The notes: generated by a model not told the origin, from the letters alone. Numbered from the stretch's first letter, positions 33,341-43,377 are shown. The stretch is 64,000 nt of DNA from Lewinellaceae bacterium (GCA_020636435.1 JACJXX010000002.1:3348001-3412000), one strand, 5' to 3'. Numbers and translations are program-made.

Positions 33341-34678
33341 TCACCTTTTTGCAAATTTCAAGGCCCAATAAGCGCGGGTAGACGATGCAATCTTAAATCT
33401 TTCATCCACCCGATGCCCGACCACCCAGCAGATTCGCCCGGCGGCATCTTCGAGTATCCAAATCTTTTCTTTATTGAAACGGCTCACTTTCTGATTGTTA
33501 AAAAAGTCCTGCAATTTCTGATGCTTTCCTTCCATGCCCAGGGGCTGAAAAACATCGCCGGCTCTCCAGTGCCGGAGCGTCAGGGGGAACTGCAGGCTGC
33601 CGGCATCCAGGAAAGTTTGCCAGCCATCTGCGGGGAATGCTTCGGGCTGCCCTTCCTGATGAGAAAGGCACAGCCTTCCGCCCGGAACGGCAATATCCCG
33701 CGTCTCGGGGGTGAGGTGAAATTCCATCATTTCTTCCTGGACTACGGCCGTTTCCACCACGATCTCATCCCGCTCTACCAGAAGCCGGTAGCCGGACGAC
33801 AGAAAAATGGCGCCGGTATTATTCAGGCTTTGGGAAAGTTGCTGTGCCTGGCTTGAGTTGAACCCGTAGGGATGCAGGAATTCAAAAAGCACAGTGGGGA
33901 GAACGGAGTCGAACGTTTCCAGTTCTTCAATGCTCAGGCGGAAAGGGTCGCCGTAGGACAAGATGGCGTCCTGGGCAATGTGCCGCATGGCCCAATCCAA
34001 CAAGTGTTCCAACTGCCGGAAGCGCTCGATATTTTCCGCCATGGTTTGCTCGAAAGCCGGGTTGATCTCTTTAAAAACGGGAATGGCCTGATGGCGGATT
34101 TTATTGCGCTGGTATTTGGTTTCCCGGTTGGTGGCGTCTTCCCGGCAAGAAAGGCCCTGCTCTGCGGCGTATTGCTCCAACTGCTCCCGCCGGGCAAACA
34201 GCAGCGGACGGACGACCGGCCCGTTTTTCGCCGGGATGCCGTGCAACCCCCGGATGCCACAGCCTTTTGCCAGGTTTAACAGTAAAGTTTCGATGCTATC
34301 ATTCAGGTGATGGGCGGTTGCGATGTGGGTAAAGTTATTTTCCTGGCGCACCTCTTCCAGCCAGTTGTACCGCAGTGCCCTGGCAGCCACCTGTATGGAT
34401 TGGCCCGCTTCCGCAGCGTAGGCTTCGGTATCGAACCGATGGGAAAAAGCCGGAACGCCCCACTTGTCAGCCAGGGCCAGCACGAAGCGCTCGTCCTCAT
34501 CCGAGGCTTGCCCGCGCAGTTGGAAATTGCAATGGCCAACCCCGAAATCCAGGCCCGCTTGTTGGAACAAGTGGCTCATCACCACCGAATCGACGCCTCC
34601 GCTAACCGCCAGCAACACGCGGCTGCCAGGATCGAGCAGTTGTTCTTTTTCCAGATAGTAAAGAAATTCCTGTAGCAC
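33341..34678 (-). CDS. tilS: tRNA(Ile)-lysidine synthetase
   Basis: 445 residues. PP-loop motif SGGVDS (residues 26-31), HCNFQLRG, then the tRNA-binding C-terminal domain. TilS converts C34 of the CAU anticodon of tRNA-Ile2 to lysidine, using ATP and lysine; it is essential in most bacteria. Length is normal (430-460). The gene is directly upstream (in transcription) of the DUF1028 gene. Confidence 0.93.
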   Translation of the reverse strand: MLQEFLYYLEKEQLLDPGSRVLLAVSGGVDSVVMSHLFQQAGLDFGVGHCNFQLRGQASDEDERFVLALADKWGVPAFSHRFDTEAYAAEAGQSIQVAARALRYNWLEEVRQENNFTHIATAHHLNDSIETLLLNLAKGCGIRGLHGIPAKNGPVVRPLLFARREQLEQYAAEQGLSCREDATNRETKYQRNKIRHQAIPVFKEINPAFEQTMAENIERFRQLEHLLDWAMRHIAQDAILSYGDPFRLSIEELETFDSVLPTVLFEFLHPYGFNSSQAQQLSQSLNNTGAIFLSSGYRLLVERDEIVVETAVVQEEMMEFHLTPETRDIAVPGGRLCLSHQEGQPEAFPADGWQTFLDAGSLQFPLTLRHWRAGDVFQPLGMEGKHQKLQDFFNNQKVSRFNKEKIWILEDAAGRICWVVGHRVDERFKIASSTRAYWALKFAKR

Positions 34679-34707
34679 GGCCGATAATGAAATTTGCTGA
34701 TCTTACC

Positions 34708-35712
34708 CTATACCCGGGCCTGTTCTTCGTAGTGCCGCCGGATCAGGTTATTGGTCTCTTCCAAAGACTTAAATACATCAAAAGTGGTGCCTTGGGTGCG
34801 CATAGCGCCCAGGGCGTTGGCGTACTGGGCGGCTCTGACGTAATCGCTGGTATCCTGCAACAGCCCGAAGGCCAGCCCTCCGGCGAAGGAATCCCCGCAG
34901 CCGGTCGTATCGATCACTTCACGGACCGGAACCGAGGAGACAAACTCCGCCTTGAATTGCCCGTTAGGCATAGAATAAGCCATACACCCCCTGGCATCCA
35001 GCGTAATAACCACCGATTTGACTCCGCGTTGTAAAACGTACAGGGCAAATTCCGCCATCTCGCTTTCGGAAAGCTCCCAGTACTCTTCTTTTAATTCTTC
35101 GGCCCTATATTCTTTTTTGAACCAACAGCAGCCGGCCTCTTCGATGTTCATTTTCAGGAGGTCGATGTAGGGCAGCCACAGGTCCCGTTCTACCCAAAAA
35201 CGGCGGAGGCGGTCGCCGGTAGTGGTTACCGTAGTTGTCGGCCCGTGGGCGTCAAAAATGGTGATGGCGTTTTCTTTGCGGTTGGCCTTGATGTATTTCA
35301 GCGTCTCCAGCGGGACTTCGTAATCGGAAATGGGTACGCAGACAAACGCATCGCAGTCGATCAGGGGCGCGATGTCCTCGGGGCGTATCGGCGGCATAAA
35401 GGCCGTTTGTTTTTCCAGCCGGTTGTTCTGGTCGACGAACCGCAGATGGATCACATCGCCCTGGTCGAGGTGGGAATACACCCCCTCCAGGCCGATATTT
35501 TCATAGCGGGAAAGGAGGTTCCGCACTTCGCTCTCGTCCTTGCGCCGAATATGAGTAACAGGGAACACCTGCCCGCTGCCTTCCAGCAACCGGGCTAAAG
35601 CGATGGTAGGGTGCGTGGCGCAGCCATATTTCACAATGACTTGCCCCTTACTGGTCGTGATGTGGTCGTAAGGAATAGGGCCAAGGACGGCGATTTTGGA
35701 TTGGCGTTTCAT
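34708..35712 (-). CDS. PfkB-family carbohydrate kinase
   Basis: 334 residues from ATG 35712; the TTG at 35742 is less likely. The C-terminal signature DTTGCGDSFAGGLAFGLL contains the catalytic Asp and anion hole of ribokinase-like kinases. N-terminal KIAVLGPIPYDHI and the sugar-binding region DGDVIHLRFVDQ-like are also present. The substrate (sugar or nucleoside) cannot be assigned. Followed by tilS 30 bp downstream on the same strand. Confidence 0.85.
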   Translation of the reverse strand: MKRQSKIAVLGPIPYDHITTSKGQVIVKYGCATHPTIALARLLEGSGQVFPVTHIRRKDESEVRNLLSRYENIGLEGVYSHLDQGDVIHLRFVDQNNRLEKQTAFMPPIRPEDIAPLIDCDAFVCVPISDYEVPLETLKYIKANRKENAITIFDAHGPTTTVTTTGDRLRRFWVERDLWLPYIDLLKMNIEEAGCCWFKKEYRAEELKEEYWELSESEMAEFALYVLQRGVKSVVITLDARGCMAYSMPNGQFKAEFVSSVPVREVIDTTGCGDSFAGGLAFGLLQDTSDYVRAAQYANALGAMRTQGTTFDVFKSLEETNNLIRRHYEEQARV

Positions 35713-35761
35713 ATTACCGGATAAATCTTTTGTCTCCGGCAATATAGTGAATAATTCCTGA

Positions 35762-37078
35762 TTATGCCTTGCCGGGTACTAATTTGCGCCTCATAACCGG
35801 TACATCTTTGACTGCCATCTGCACCGTAGTATCCTTAATTTTTTCCTCCAGCAACACAATCTTGCCCCGGCGAAGGTTCTCCAGCACATCCGGTTGGTAA
35901 TGGCGCACGGTGATCAATTCCAGCCCCCGGTCGAGCATGACCTTGAATTTATCCTTGAGCAGAACGGCCAGGCGGTCAGCTTTATCGTCGATGTCATTGA
36001 TGATGAGGCTGAAGCTGATGGCCGAATTCTGCATCATATTGACCTGGATGCGCAGGTCTGCGACCAGGTTGAAGATATGGCTGATGTGGTGTTCGGCGAC
36101 GAAGGAAAAGTCCAGTGTACTGATCGAAAGCAAGCACTGGTCTGGTTCTACCGCTACCAAAGGCGGATAATTGTCTTCCACATCGCTGGAAATAAGGGTT
36201 CCTTCGCCGGAGGGGTCGATAAAGGACTTCACATAGAGTGGAATGCTTTTATTTTGCAGCGGCTTGATTGTTTTGGGGTGAATCACCTTCGCGCCGTAGT
36301 AGGTCATTTCGATGGCCTCCTTGTAGGAGAGGCGGTCCAGCTTGGCCACATTTTCGAACAAGCGGGGATCGGCGGTAAGCACGCCCGGCACATCCTTCCA
36401 GATGGTCATGTCTTCAGCATCCAAACAAAAGGAAAAGATGGCTGCCGTATAGTCCGACCCCTCCCGGCCCAGGGTAGTGGTGAAGTTCTCGGAAGTGCTG
36501 CCGATAAAGCCCTGAGTGAGGATAAAGCCGGTTTTGTCCAGCAACGGGCGGGCGATCCTGGCCGAGCGTTCCAGGGTTTCCTCCCATTGCACCCAGCCTT
36601 CCCGGAAGATGTCGTCGGTGAGAATGATATCCCGGGCATCCAGCCATTGAGTGGGCAGGCCCACCTTGTTCAGGTAAGCAGCAACGATCCTGGAAGAAAC
36701 CAACTCGCCGACCGAAACGATCTGGTCGTACATATAATCGTAATTCTCATGGGGTTCTTCCTCCAGCACCCATTCCACTTCCACAAACGTATCGTTCACT
36801 GCGGTGTATACCTCTTCTTCTTTTTTATCGAAGAGTTCATCGATAATGCGGTAGTGATGAGCCTTAATATCATTGAGGATAGAGAAGGCCTGCCCGTCCC
36901 TGGCGGCATGGGCTTCCACTACTGTTTCCAGTGCATTGGTAGTTTTGCCCATGGCGGACACGACAATGGCGAGCCGTTTTTCCTTATGGTTTTGAAGAAT
37001 ACTGGCTACGTTCTTAATAGCGGTGGCGTCTCTGAGGGAAGATCCCCCAAACTTAAAAACTTTGATGGCTTGTTTCAT
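35762..37078 (-). CDS. lysC: Aspartate kinase, monofunctional
   Basis: 438 residues starting at ATG 37078 (TTG 37084 is an alternative). Kinase signature KVFKFGGSSL, substrate-region motif GREGSDYTA and GFIGSTSEN. The last 130 residues carry ACT-type regulatory regions (LLSISTLDFSFVAEHHIS). The enzyme phosphorylates aspartate, the first step to lysine, methionine and threonine. It is not fused to homoserine dehydrogenase. No neighbouring pathway genes. Confidence 0.9.
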   Translation of the reverse strand: MKQAIKVFKFGGSSLRDATAIKNVASILQNHKEKRLAIVVSAMGKTTNALETVVEAHAARDGQAFSILNDIKAHHYRIIDELFDKKEEEVYTAVNDTFVEVEWVLEEEPHENYDYMYDQIVSVGELVSSRIVAAYLNKVGLPTQWLDARDIILTDDIFREGWVQWEETLERSARIARPLLDKTGFILTQGFIGSTSENFTTTLGREGSDYTAAIFSFCLDAEDMTIWKDVPGVLTADPRLFENVAKLDRLSYKEAIEMTYYGAKVIHPKTIKPLQNKSIPLYVKSFIDPSGEGTLISSDVEDNYPPLVAVEPDQCLLSISTLDFSFVAEHHISHIFNLVADLRIQVNMMQNSAISFSLIINDIDDKADRLAVLLKDKFKVMLDRGLELITVRHYQPDVLENLRRGKIVLLEEKIKDTTVQMAVKDVPVMRRKLVPGKA

Positions 37079-37292
37079 GGACAAGGTTTTTAGGCTGCCA
37101 TTCTAACGCTGGACGAAAGTGCGAAGTCGGAAATCGGAAGTCGGAATGGCACCGAGCTTTGTGAAACTTCTCTGCTATCAATAGTGTCCAAGGTTAGATG
37201 GGCAGGCAGTCTTTAAGAATTATTCTGGCTTATGACATTTTCAAGCCCCGAAGGTAACGTTTTGTTGAAAAAAAATCCTGCCGGATAAAAAA

Positions 37293-37330
37293 CAAAGAGG
37301 GGAACCTCAGGATGAAGGTTCCCCTCTTTG
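37293..37330 (-). terminator. Strong hairpin terminator after the TPR gene
   Basis: 14-bp perfect stem CAAAGAGGGGAACC / GGTTCCCCTCTTTG with a 10-base loop, followed on the minus strand by TTTTTT. It closes the 37355-38680 gene and separates it from lysC. Confidence 0.9.
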
Positions 37331-37354
37331 ACCGTAAAAATACCGGCGGGCCGG

Positions 37355-38680
37355 TTAGTTTTTAAAATAAGACGATTCTATCGTCTCTCCGCCTTGCACC
37401 TTATCCAGGCGCTCTTTAAACTCATTCGATTTTTCCAGGTCATCCTTGCGGGCGTAAATCTCCTTGAGGGCGATCAGCGTGTTCATATCGTTTGGATTGA
37501 GCGCCTCCGCTTTTTGGAAATAAGGCAAGGCCTGGTCGAATTCCTTGAATATCTCTTCCTTGAGCTGTTCGTACTTCTTGAGGCCTTCCTTGGAATAGTC
37601 GTCGGCGTACTTATTCAATTCCAGGGTTTTGGCTGCAGCCCGGTTGTAATACAAAGCGCCGATACTGTACAGGGCATCCGAATAATTGGGGTCAATCTTC
37701 GTTGCCTGCATGTAATAGCCCAGCGCCTTATCGAAATACTCCTGTGCTTTTTCAGCATTGCCCGCTTTGGCTTCTCCCTGGTGGAGGTTGTCGTAGACGT
37801 TACCCAGGGTAGAATAGAGGGATACGTTTTCCGGTTCCTTTTCAATGGCCTGCTCCAGCTTGTCGATCAGCACATCCAGTTTATTGATCTTAAGGAAGTG
37901 GTTGATCTCGGCAAAAAGCAGCGAAACGTCATCCGGGAACAGCTTACGGCCCTCTTCCAGGTATTTGTAGGCTGCGTCGACGTCCTCTTCCGCCTTGATC
38001 TTATAGAGCGCTTCGTAGATCGCCGGCTTGTCGTACTTCATCTCGTACAGCTTGTTGAAATATTCAGCAGCCGCACCCGGGTCGCCGGCATTGAGCGCCG
38101 CCAGGCCGGTGATGTACAACTGATTGTTGTAATCCGCCTCTTCTTTCAACGTGCTCTCTTCGCCTTCCTTCTTGAGTTTCTCGTCGAGTTCGACGGTCAT
38201 CTTGAAGTTTTGGAAAGCGCTTTCGTAGTCCTGGTCTTCATACATGAAAATCCCCATATTGCTCAGGTTGCCCTGAGCCTGTTGAAAACCTTTCAGCGCT
38301 TCCTTGGTCTGCCACTTCTTATCTGCCAGTTCATAAGCTTTCATGTAAGCTTTGGCGGCTTCCTGGGCAGGATGTTCTACCTTGGGAAGGTCGTCCAGGC
38401 TGCCCATACCCAACTGGCGGACGGCCACGACCTGGTTGGCGATCTCATTGAAAATCTCTCCTTTGGCGGACCAGGCAGTGGGGTCTTTTGCGATTTCCGG
38501 ATCTTGCAGCGCCAGGTTGATCTGTTCAACCGCTTCCGACAACTTTCCCTTGTTTCCGGTTGGGTCGAGGTTGTACGCCCCGAAAGCTTTATTGGCCTCT
38601 TTCAGAGCCTTCTTACCGTCTTGGGTATATGCTGCGGTAAGGACTAGCATGGCCAGAAGGCCCAAAATCAGTTTTTTCAT
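37355..38680 (-). CDS. Periplasmic or secreted TPR protein
   Basis: 441 residues. Signal peptide (LILGLLAMLVLTAAYTQ), then about nine tetratricopeptide-like helical pairs, for example AKAYMKAYELADKKWQTKEA, PNYSDALYSIGALYYNRAA and NDMNTLIALKEIYARKDDL. This gives a protein-interaction scaffold in the periplasm or outer membrane. It ends in a short tail. Its own promoter (38715) and terminator mark it as a single-gene unit. Partner unknown. Confidence 0.75.
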   Translation of the reverse strand: MKKLILGLLAMLVLTAAYTQDGKKALKEANKAFGAYNLDPTGNKGKLSEAVEQINLALQDPEIAKDPTAWSAKGEIFNEIANQVVAVRQLGMGSLDDLPKVEHPAQEAAKAYMKAYELADKKWQTKEALKGFQQAQGNLSNMGIFMYEDQDYESAFQNFKMTVELDEKLKKEGEESTLKEEADYNNQLYITGLAALNAGDPGAAAEYFNKLYEMKYDKPAIYEALYKIKAEEDVDAAYKYLEEGRKLFPDDVSLLFAEINHFLKINKLDVLIDKLEQAIEKEPENVSLYSTLGNVYDNLHQGEAKAGNAEKAQEYFDKALGYYMQATKIDPNYSDALYSIGALYYNRAAAKTLELNKYADDYSKEGLKKYEQLKEEIFKEFDQALPYFQKAEALNPNDMNTLIALKEIYARKDDLEKSNEFKERLDKVQGGETIESSYFKN

Positions 38681-38714
38681 AGTGGACTCTATTTATTTTT
38701 TCAATGTTCTGATG

Positions 38715-38722
38715 CAAATCTA
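38715..38722 (-). promoter_or_regulatory. -7 element TAGATTTG of the TPR gene
   Basis: Exact TAnnTTTG match reading on minus, 35 bp before the ATG at 38680. No convincing -33 TTG. Confidence 0.45.
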
Positions 38723-38993
38723 AAGTTTTGACGCCACTTCGCCGTCATTAGATATTTGCAAAATGTTAAAATTATCGACAAAAAAGAATTTATTGGCGCT
38801 AATTTTAACGCTTTGCTCCTAAGTAACGGTTAAATAATAACCTTTCGATTCTGCCTTGCTCTTTTGCCGCCATACGTCGTTGCTCTTCAGTTACGTAACC
38901 TCCGGCTATGCTCCCTCATCGCGCCTCGTCTGGCAACAAAATAGCGGCGGCATATTTCGAAACCTTATTATTTGCCCGTTACTAAAAAGAACA

Positions 38994-39026
38994 ACGAAAA
39001 AAACAAGCGCCATGTTTTGTTGGCGC
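38994..39026 (-). terminator. Terminator of gyrA
   Basis: 6-bp stem GCGCCA/TGGCGC (39007-39012 with 39021-39026) with an 8-base loop, followed on minus by TTG and a run of eight T residues. The rest of 38723-38993 shows nothing else. Confidence 0.7.
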
Positions 39027-39039
39027 CCAAACGGCCGCC

Positions 39040-41628
39040 CTATTCTTCCTCATTGGCGGCCAGGGCTTCCGTATCCGGCGCCTCATCCTCCGATTCGCGG
39101 ACCACAGCTACGTCGGCGATCGAATCGTCGGGGTCGAGGCGTATCAGGCGGACGCCCTGGGTGGAACGGCCCATCACGCGCACATCGCTGACCGCCATGC
39201 GGATCACGATGCCGGAGCGGTTGGTAATCATCAGCTCGTCGTCTTCTCCAACTGCTTTGATGGAGACGACCCCGCCGGTTTTGTTGGTCACCAGCATATT
39301 CCTCACCCCTTTGCCGCCGCGGTTGGTCAGGCGATACTCGCTGAATTCCGTCCGCTTGCCCATGCCTTTTTCCGAGATGACCATGATGGATATGTCTTTA
39401 TCCGTAGGGTCGATGCAAACCATGCCCACCACCACGTCTTTGCCGTCATCGTTGAGGCGGATGCCCCTAACCCCAGCGGCCGTGCGGCCCATGAAGCGAA
39501 CGGCTGACTCATTGAAGCGAATGGCGTTTCCGTTGCGGCTGGCCAGGAAAATCTCGTTCGAGCCGTTAGTCAGGCGAGCCTCCAGCAACTGGTCGCCCTC
39601 ATTGATGGTTATGGCGTTGATGCCGCCGGCGCGAGGGCGGGAATAGGCTTCGACAACCGTCTTTTTGATCAGGCCCTGCTTGGTGCCGAAAACGATATAG
39701 TTGTTTTTGACGAACTCTTCGTCCGTAAGGTCTTCGATGATAATGTAGGCCTTGACCTTATCCTCTTTGGGAATGGACAGGATATTTTGTATCACCCGGC
39801 CGGAGGAGTTTTTCGCCGCTTCCGGTATTTCATAAACCCGCAGCCAGAAGCACCGGCCCTGCTCCGTAAACAACAACAGGTAGTTGTGGGTGGTGGCAAT
39901 GAACAGGTGTTCTATAAAATCGGCGTCCCGCGTTTTGCTGCCCCGCGAGCCCCGGCCTCCCCGGGTCTGGGTGCGGTATTCCGTGATCGGGGTGCGCTTG
40001 ATGTAACCCAGGTGAGAGATCGTCACCACCACTTCCTCGTCGGGGATCATATCTTCGATGCTGATCTCGCCGTCGGAGAAGCTGATGTCAGTGCGGCGCT
40101 CATCGCCGTACTTTTCTTTCACCTCCTGCAGCTCTTCTCTGATGATCTCCCGGCGCAGGTCCTCGCTTTCCAGGATAGCTTTGAGGTGAGCGATGCGTTT
40201 CTGAATCTCATCGTATTCTTCCCGGACCTTGTCCCGCTCCAGGCCGGTCAGTTTTTGCAGGCGCATGTCCAGGATGGCGCGGGCCTGGGCTTCCGACAGC
40301 ACGTTTTCTTCTGCCCGAGGGTATTCTTCGGTGTCGGCCTCCTCGATCAGGACGCCGAATTTCTTCCAGAAGGCCTCTTTGTCGTCGATGAAGTCGCCCC
40401 GCATCAAGCCCTCGCGGGCGTCTTCCGGCGTGCTGGATTTGCGGATCAGCTCGATCACTTCGTCCAGGTAGTCAAGGGCGATAAGCAGGCCGACCAGGAT
40501 ATGAGCGCGGGCAATCGCCTTGCGCAAGTCGAAGCGGGTGCGCCGGATGATGACCTCGATCCGGAATTTGATGAACTCCTGGATGATCTCCTTGAGGTTG
40601 AGCGTGCGGGGCCGGCCATTGACCAAAGCGACGTTGTTGACGCCGAAAGAACTCTGCAGCGGCGTGTATTTGTACAACTGGCTGAGCACCACATTGGCCA
40701 TGGCGTCGCGCTTGATCTCGACCACGATGCGGAGGCCCTGGCGGTCCGATTCGTCGCGGATGTCGCTGATGCCAACGATCTTTTTATCGTTGACCAGTTC
40801 GGCGATCTTGGCTACCAGCGAGGCTTTATTGACCTGATACGGGATTTCCGTAACGATGATGGTTTCTCTGCCGTTGGGGGCGGTCTGTATATCGGCCCTG
40901 CCCCGAACCACTACGCGGCCTCGGCCGGTTTCAAAAGCATCCTTCACCCCCTGATAGCCATAAATGATGCCGCCGGTCGGGAAGTCGGGCGCGGTGATGT
41001 GCTGCATCAGTTCCTCCGTAGTAATTTCGGGGTTGTAGAGCATGGCGTTGATGCCGTTCACCACTTCGGTAAGGTTGTGGGGCATCATATTGGTGGCCAT
41101 GCCCACGGCGATGCCGGAAGCGCCGTTGATCAACAGGTTGGGCACCCGGGTAGGCATCACCGACGGCTCTTCCAGGGAATCGTCGAAGTTGAGGGTAAAG
41201 TCTACCGTATCTTTGTTAATGTCCGCCAGCAGGTCGTCGGATATGCGGCGCATGCGGGCTTCGGTATACCGCATGGCCGCCGGGCTGTCGCCGTCCATGG
41301 AGCCGAAGTTGCCCTGGCCGTCGACCAAAGGATAACGAAGGGACCAGGATTGCGCCATGCGGACCATGGTGTCGTAGACCGAGGAGTCGCCGTGGGGATG
41401 GTATTTGCCCAGCACTTCACCGACAATACGGGCAGATTTTTTGTGTGCTTTGTTGTAGGTTAGCCCTAATTCCGACATGCCGTAGAGCACGCGCCGGTGC
41501 ACCGGCTTCAATCCGTCCCGCACATCGGGCAAAGCTCGGGAGACGATGACCGACATCGAGTAATCGATGTAGGCGGACTTCATCTGATCCTCGATGTTGA
41601 CGGGGATAATTCGCTGTTTCAAAGGCAT
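39040..41628 (-). CDS. gyrA: DNA gyrase subunit A
   Basis: 862 residues. Breakage-reunion core with the catalytic Tyr121 in AAMRYTEARM. The quinolone-resistance region reads HPHGDSSVYDT, with Ser82 and Asp86 (E. coli Ser83 and Asp87) unchanged, so no common resistance substitution. The GyrA box QTRGGRG is present in the C-terminal beta-pinwheel, which marks gyrase rather than ParC. Acidic tail (EDEAPDTEALAANEEE). Introduces negative supercoils with GyrB. Confidence 0.96.
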   Translation of the reverse strand: MPLKQRIIPVNIEDQMKSAYIDYSMSVIVSRALPDVRDGLKPVHRRVLYGMSELGLTYNKAHKKSARIVGEVLGKYHPHGDSSVYDTMVRMAQSWSLRYPLVDGQGNFGSMDGDSPAAMRYTEARMRRISDDLLADINKDTVDFTLNFDDSLEEPSVMPTRVPNLLINGASGIAVGMATNMMPHNLTEVVNGINAMLYNPEITTEELMQHITAPDFPTGGIIYGYQGVKDAFETGRGRVVVRGRADIQTAPNGRETIIVTEIPYQVNKASLVAKIAELVNDKKIVGISDIRDESDRQGLRIVVEIKRDAMANVVLSQLYKYTPLQSSFGVNNVALVNGRPRTLNLKEIIQEFIKFRIEVIIRRTRFDLRKAIARAHILVGLLIALDYLDEVIELIRKSSTPEDAREGLMRGDFIDDKEAFWKKFGVLIEEADTEEYPRAEENVLSEAQARAILDMRLQKLTGLERDKVREEYDEIQKRIAHLKAILESEDLRREIIREELQEVKEKYGDERRTDISFSDGEISIEDMIPDEEVVVTISHLGYIKRTPITEYRTQTRGGRGSRGSKTRDADFIEHLFIATTHNYLLLFTEQGRCFWLRVYEIPEAAKNSSGRVIQNILSIPKEDKVKAYIIIEDLTDEEFVKNNYIVFGTKQGLIKKTVVEAYSRPRAGGINAITINEGDQLLEARLTNGSNEIFLASRNGNAIRFNESAVRFMGRTAAGVRGIRLNDDGKDVVVGMVCIDPTDKDISIMVISEKGMGKRTEFSEYRLTNRGGKGVRNMLVTNKTGGVVSIKAVGEDDELMITNRSGIVIRMAVSDVRVMGRSTQGVRLIRLDPDDSIADVAVVRESEDEAPDTEALAANEEE

Positions 41629-41698
41629 TTACGCTTTTTGTGCTTTAATGTTCTTTTTGCTTCGGGTAATCTTTAAAGAAGCGTTTTTGAAAGACATG

Positions 41699-41706
41699 CA
41701 AAGATA
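41699..41706 (-). promoter_or_regulatory. -7 element TATCTTTG of gyrA
   Basis: Exact TAnnTTTG match on minus, 71 bp before the gyrA ATG; back-to-back with the ubiE promoter. Confidence 0.5.
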
Positions 41707-41767
41707 AGAAAAAAGCGCCAAATTCAGGAGCCATTTTTCAACTATCCGGGGGGTATTTTCATTTAAC

Positions 41768-41775
41768 TATCTTTG
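41768..41775 (+). promoter_or_regulatory. -7 element TATCTTTG of ubiE/menG
   Basis: Exact TAnnTTTG match 24 bp before ATG 41799, followed by an A-rich leader. Divergent from the gyrA element only 62 bp away. Confidence 0.5.
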
Positions 41776-41798
41776 CTGAAAAGAACAAAAAAAAATAC

Positions 41799-42527
41799 AT
41801 GCCGCAGGAAGTAAAACCTTATGACGAACAGGAGAACAAAAAGAGCCAGGTGGCCCGAATGTTCAACCGCATTGCCCCGTATTATGATTTTCTGAACCGG
41901 CTGCTATCTGCCGGGATAGATACGGTGTGGCGCAAGCGGGCGGTCCAACAATTGCAGGGGCGCCAGGTGCGCACTTTGCTGGACGTGGCGACCGGCACGG
42001 CCGATGTAGCCCTGGAAGCCGCCCGGCAACTGAAGCCGGAGCGCATCGTGGGAGTTGATATTTCCAAAGAAATGCTGGATATTGGCCGATCCAAAGTCAG
42101 CAAGCGCAATTTGCAGGGGCTGATCGAGCTACGGGAAGGCGATTCGGAGAATTTGCCTTTTGCAGACAATACGTTCGACGCCATCACCGTTGCTTTTGGA
42201 GTGCGCAATTACGAAGACCTGGAAAAGGGCCTTGTGGAGATGCGCCGCGTGCTGAAAGACGGGGGGCGCCTGGTCGTCCTGGAATTTTCCAGGCCGCGCA
42301 TCTTTCCCATCAAACAGTTGTACAACTTTTATTTTGCAAATATCCTGCCGCTTATCGGCAGGCTGACATCTAAAGACCCCAAAGCATACCGATATTTGTA
42401 CGAATCCGTGCAGGCCTTCCCGGACGGAGAAGATTTCATTAACATTCTGGAAAAAGCCGGTTATAAATCGAATCGATGCATACCACAAACATTAGGGATT
42501 TGTTCTATCTATACGGGGGAAAAGTAA
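41799..42527 (+). CDS. ubiE: Demethylmenaquinone methyltransferase (UbiE/MenG)
   Basis: 242 residues. SAM-dependent methyltransferase with the family start FNRIAPYYDFLNRLLSAGID, motif I LLDVATGTADVAL, and DAITVAFGVRNYED. In Bacteroidota, which use menaquinone, it performs the last step of menaquinone synthesis. Ends in the TAATG overlap with the porT homologue, so the two are translationally coupled. Confidence 0.92.
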   Translation: MPQEVKPYDEQENKKSQVARMFNRIAPYYDFLNRLLSAGIDTVWRKRAVQQLQGRQVRTLLDVATGTADVALEAARQLKPERIVGVDISKEMLDIGRSKVSKRNLQGLIELREGDSENLPFADNTFDAITVAFGVRNYEDLEKGLVEMRRVLKDGGRLVVLEFSRPRIFPIKQLYNFYFANILPLIGRLTSKDPKAYRYLYESVQAFPDGEDFINILEKAGYKSNRCIPQTLGICSIYTGEK

Positions 42528-43219
42528 TGCTGCTTTTTGCAGCGCTCCTCCTTTGCCACGCGGCCATAGCCCAGCGCACCGGCGGCAACAACTACAACTA
42601 TTTCGACTTTCAGCAAAAGCCGTATTACTTTGGCATCACGCTGGGGTACAATACTTCTTCCTTCAAGCCTTTCCGCTCCAGCGGTTTCCTGGAAAGCGAC
42701 AGCATCCGCAGCATCGAGTCGGTGAGAGGCCCGGGCTTCAACCTGGGCATCGTGACCAACCTGAAGATGGGAGAAGATTTTGACTTCCGCTTCCTCCCCA
42801 CCCTTTCTTTCGCCGAGCGAAATATCCAGTACAACCGGCAGGGGCGGCTGGCCAACTTCAGCCAGCGCAAGGTCGAGTCGGTGCTGGTGGAAATGCCTTT
42901 CCATGTCCGCTACAAATCCAAACCCTACAACGACTTCCGGCTCTTCGTCATCGCCGGGGTCAAATATTCCTTCGACGTGGCCAGCGACTCCCGCAGCCGG
43001 CAGGCGGAATCGCTGGTGAAGATCTCTCCCAACGACTTCTCGCTGGAGTACGGGGCGGGCATTCAGTTTTTCTTCCCCTTCTTCATCTTCTCGCCGGAGT
43101 TTAAAGTCTCCCACGGATTAGGCAATACGCTGATCTACAACAACAACCTGGAGGAATCGACGGTGCTGGAGAAGTTGTTGTCGCGGACGTTTACGATTTC
43201 GCTGCATTTTGAGGGGTAG
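42527..43219 (+). CDS. porT: PorT homologue, type IX secretion system
   Basis: 230 residues from ATG 42527, which overlaps the ubiE stop (TAATG); an ATG at 42476 inside ubiE would add 17 residues before the signal peptide. Signal peptide LLFAALLLCHAAIAQ, then an eight-strand-like barrel (YYFGITLGYNTSSFKPF, FDFRFLPTLSFAERN, PFHVRYKSKP, SLEYGAGIQFFFPFFIF). The ubiE-porT neighbourhood is one I recall from other Bacteroidota. PorT is an outer-membrane protein needed for T9SS-mediated secretion. Confidence 0.82.
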   Translation: MLLFAALLLCHAAIAQRTGGNNYNYFDFQQKPYYFGITLGYNTSSFKPFRSSGFLESDSIRSIESVRGPGFNLGIVTNLKMGEDFDFRFLPTLSFAERNIQYNRQGRLANFSQRKVESVLVEMPFHVRYKSKPYNDFRLFVIAGVKYSFDVASDSRSRQAESLVKISPNDFSLEYGAGIQFFFPFFIFSPEFKVSHGLGNTLIYNNNLEESTVLEKLLSRTFTISLHFEG

Positions 43220-43269
43220 GACGGGATGACGGGATTTCAGGATTGACAGGATAGGCGCCGAATAGGGGC

Positions 43270-43377
43270 ACCGGGAGTGTTCAATGTTCTGTGTCCAAAG
43301 TTCAAAGTCACGCCGTAAAAGCCTGGTTTCCAGGATAACATTGAACGCCGAACATCAAACTTTGAACAGTCCCGGGA
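43270..43377. repeat. Interlocking inverted repeats downstream of porT
   Basis: GTTCAATGTT (43279-43288) with its inverse (43337-43346), plus CCGGGAGTGTTCAA near 43271 with the near-inverse TTGAACAGTCCCGG near 43363. No ORF with coding character. Confidence 0.45.

Noticed and set aside
35894..37093. Long plus-strand ORF opposite aspartate kinase
   Set aside because: Antisense shadow of lysC, whose motifs are unambiguous. The same holds for long ORFs opposite gyrA (39787-41463), the TPR gene (37328-38647), the acyltransferase gene (24216-25271) and ychF (52981-54108).
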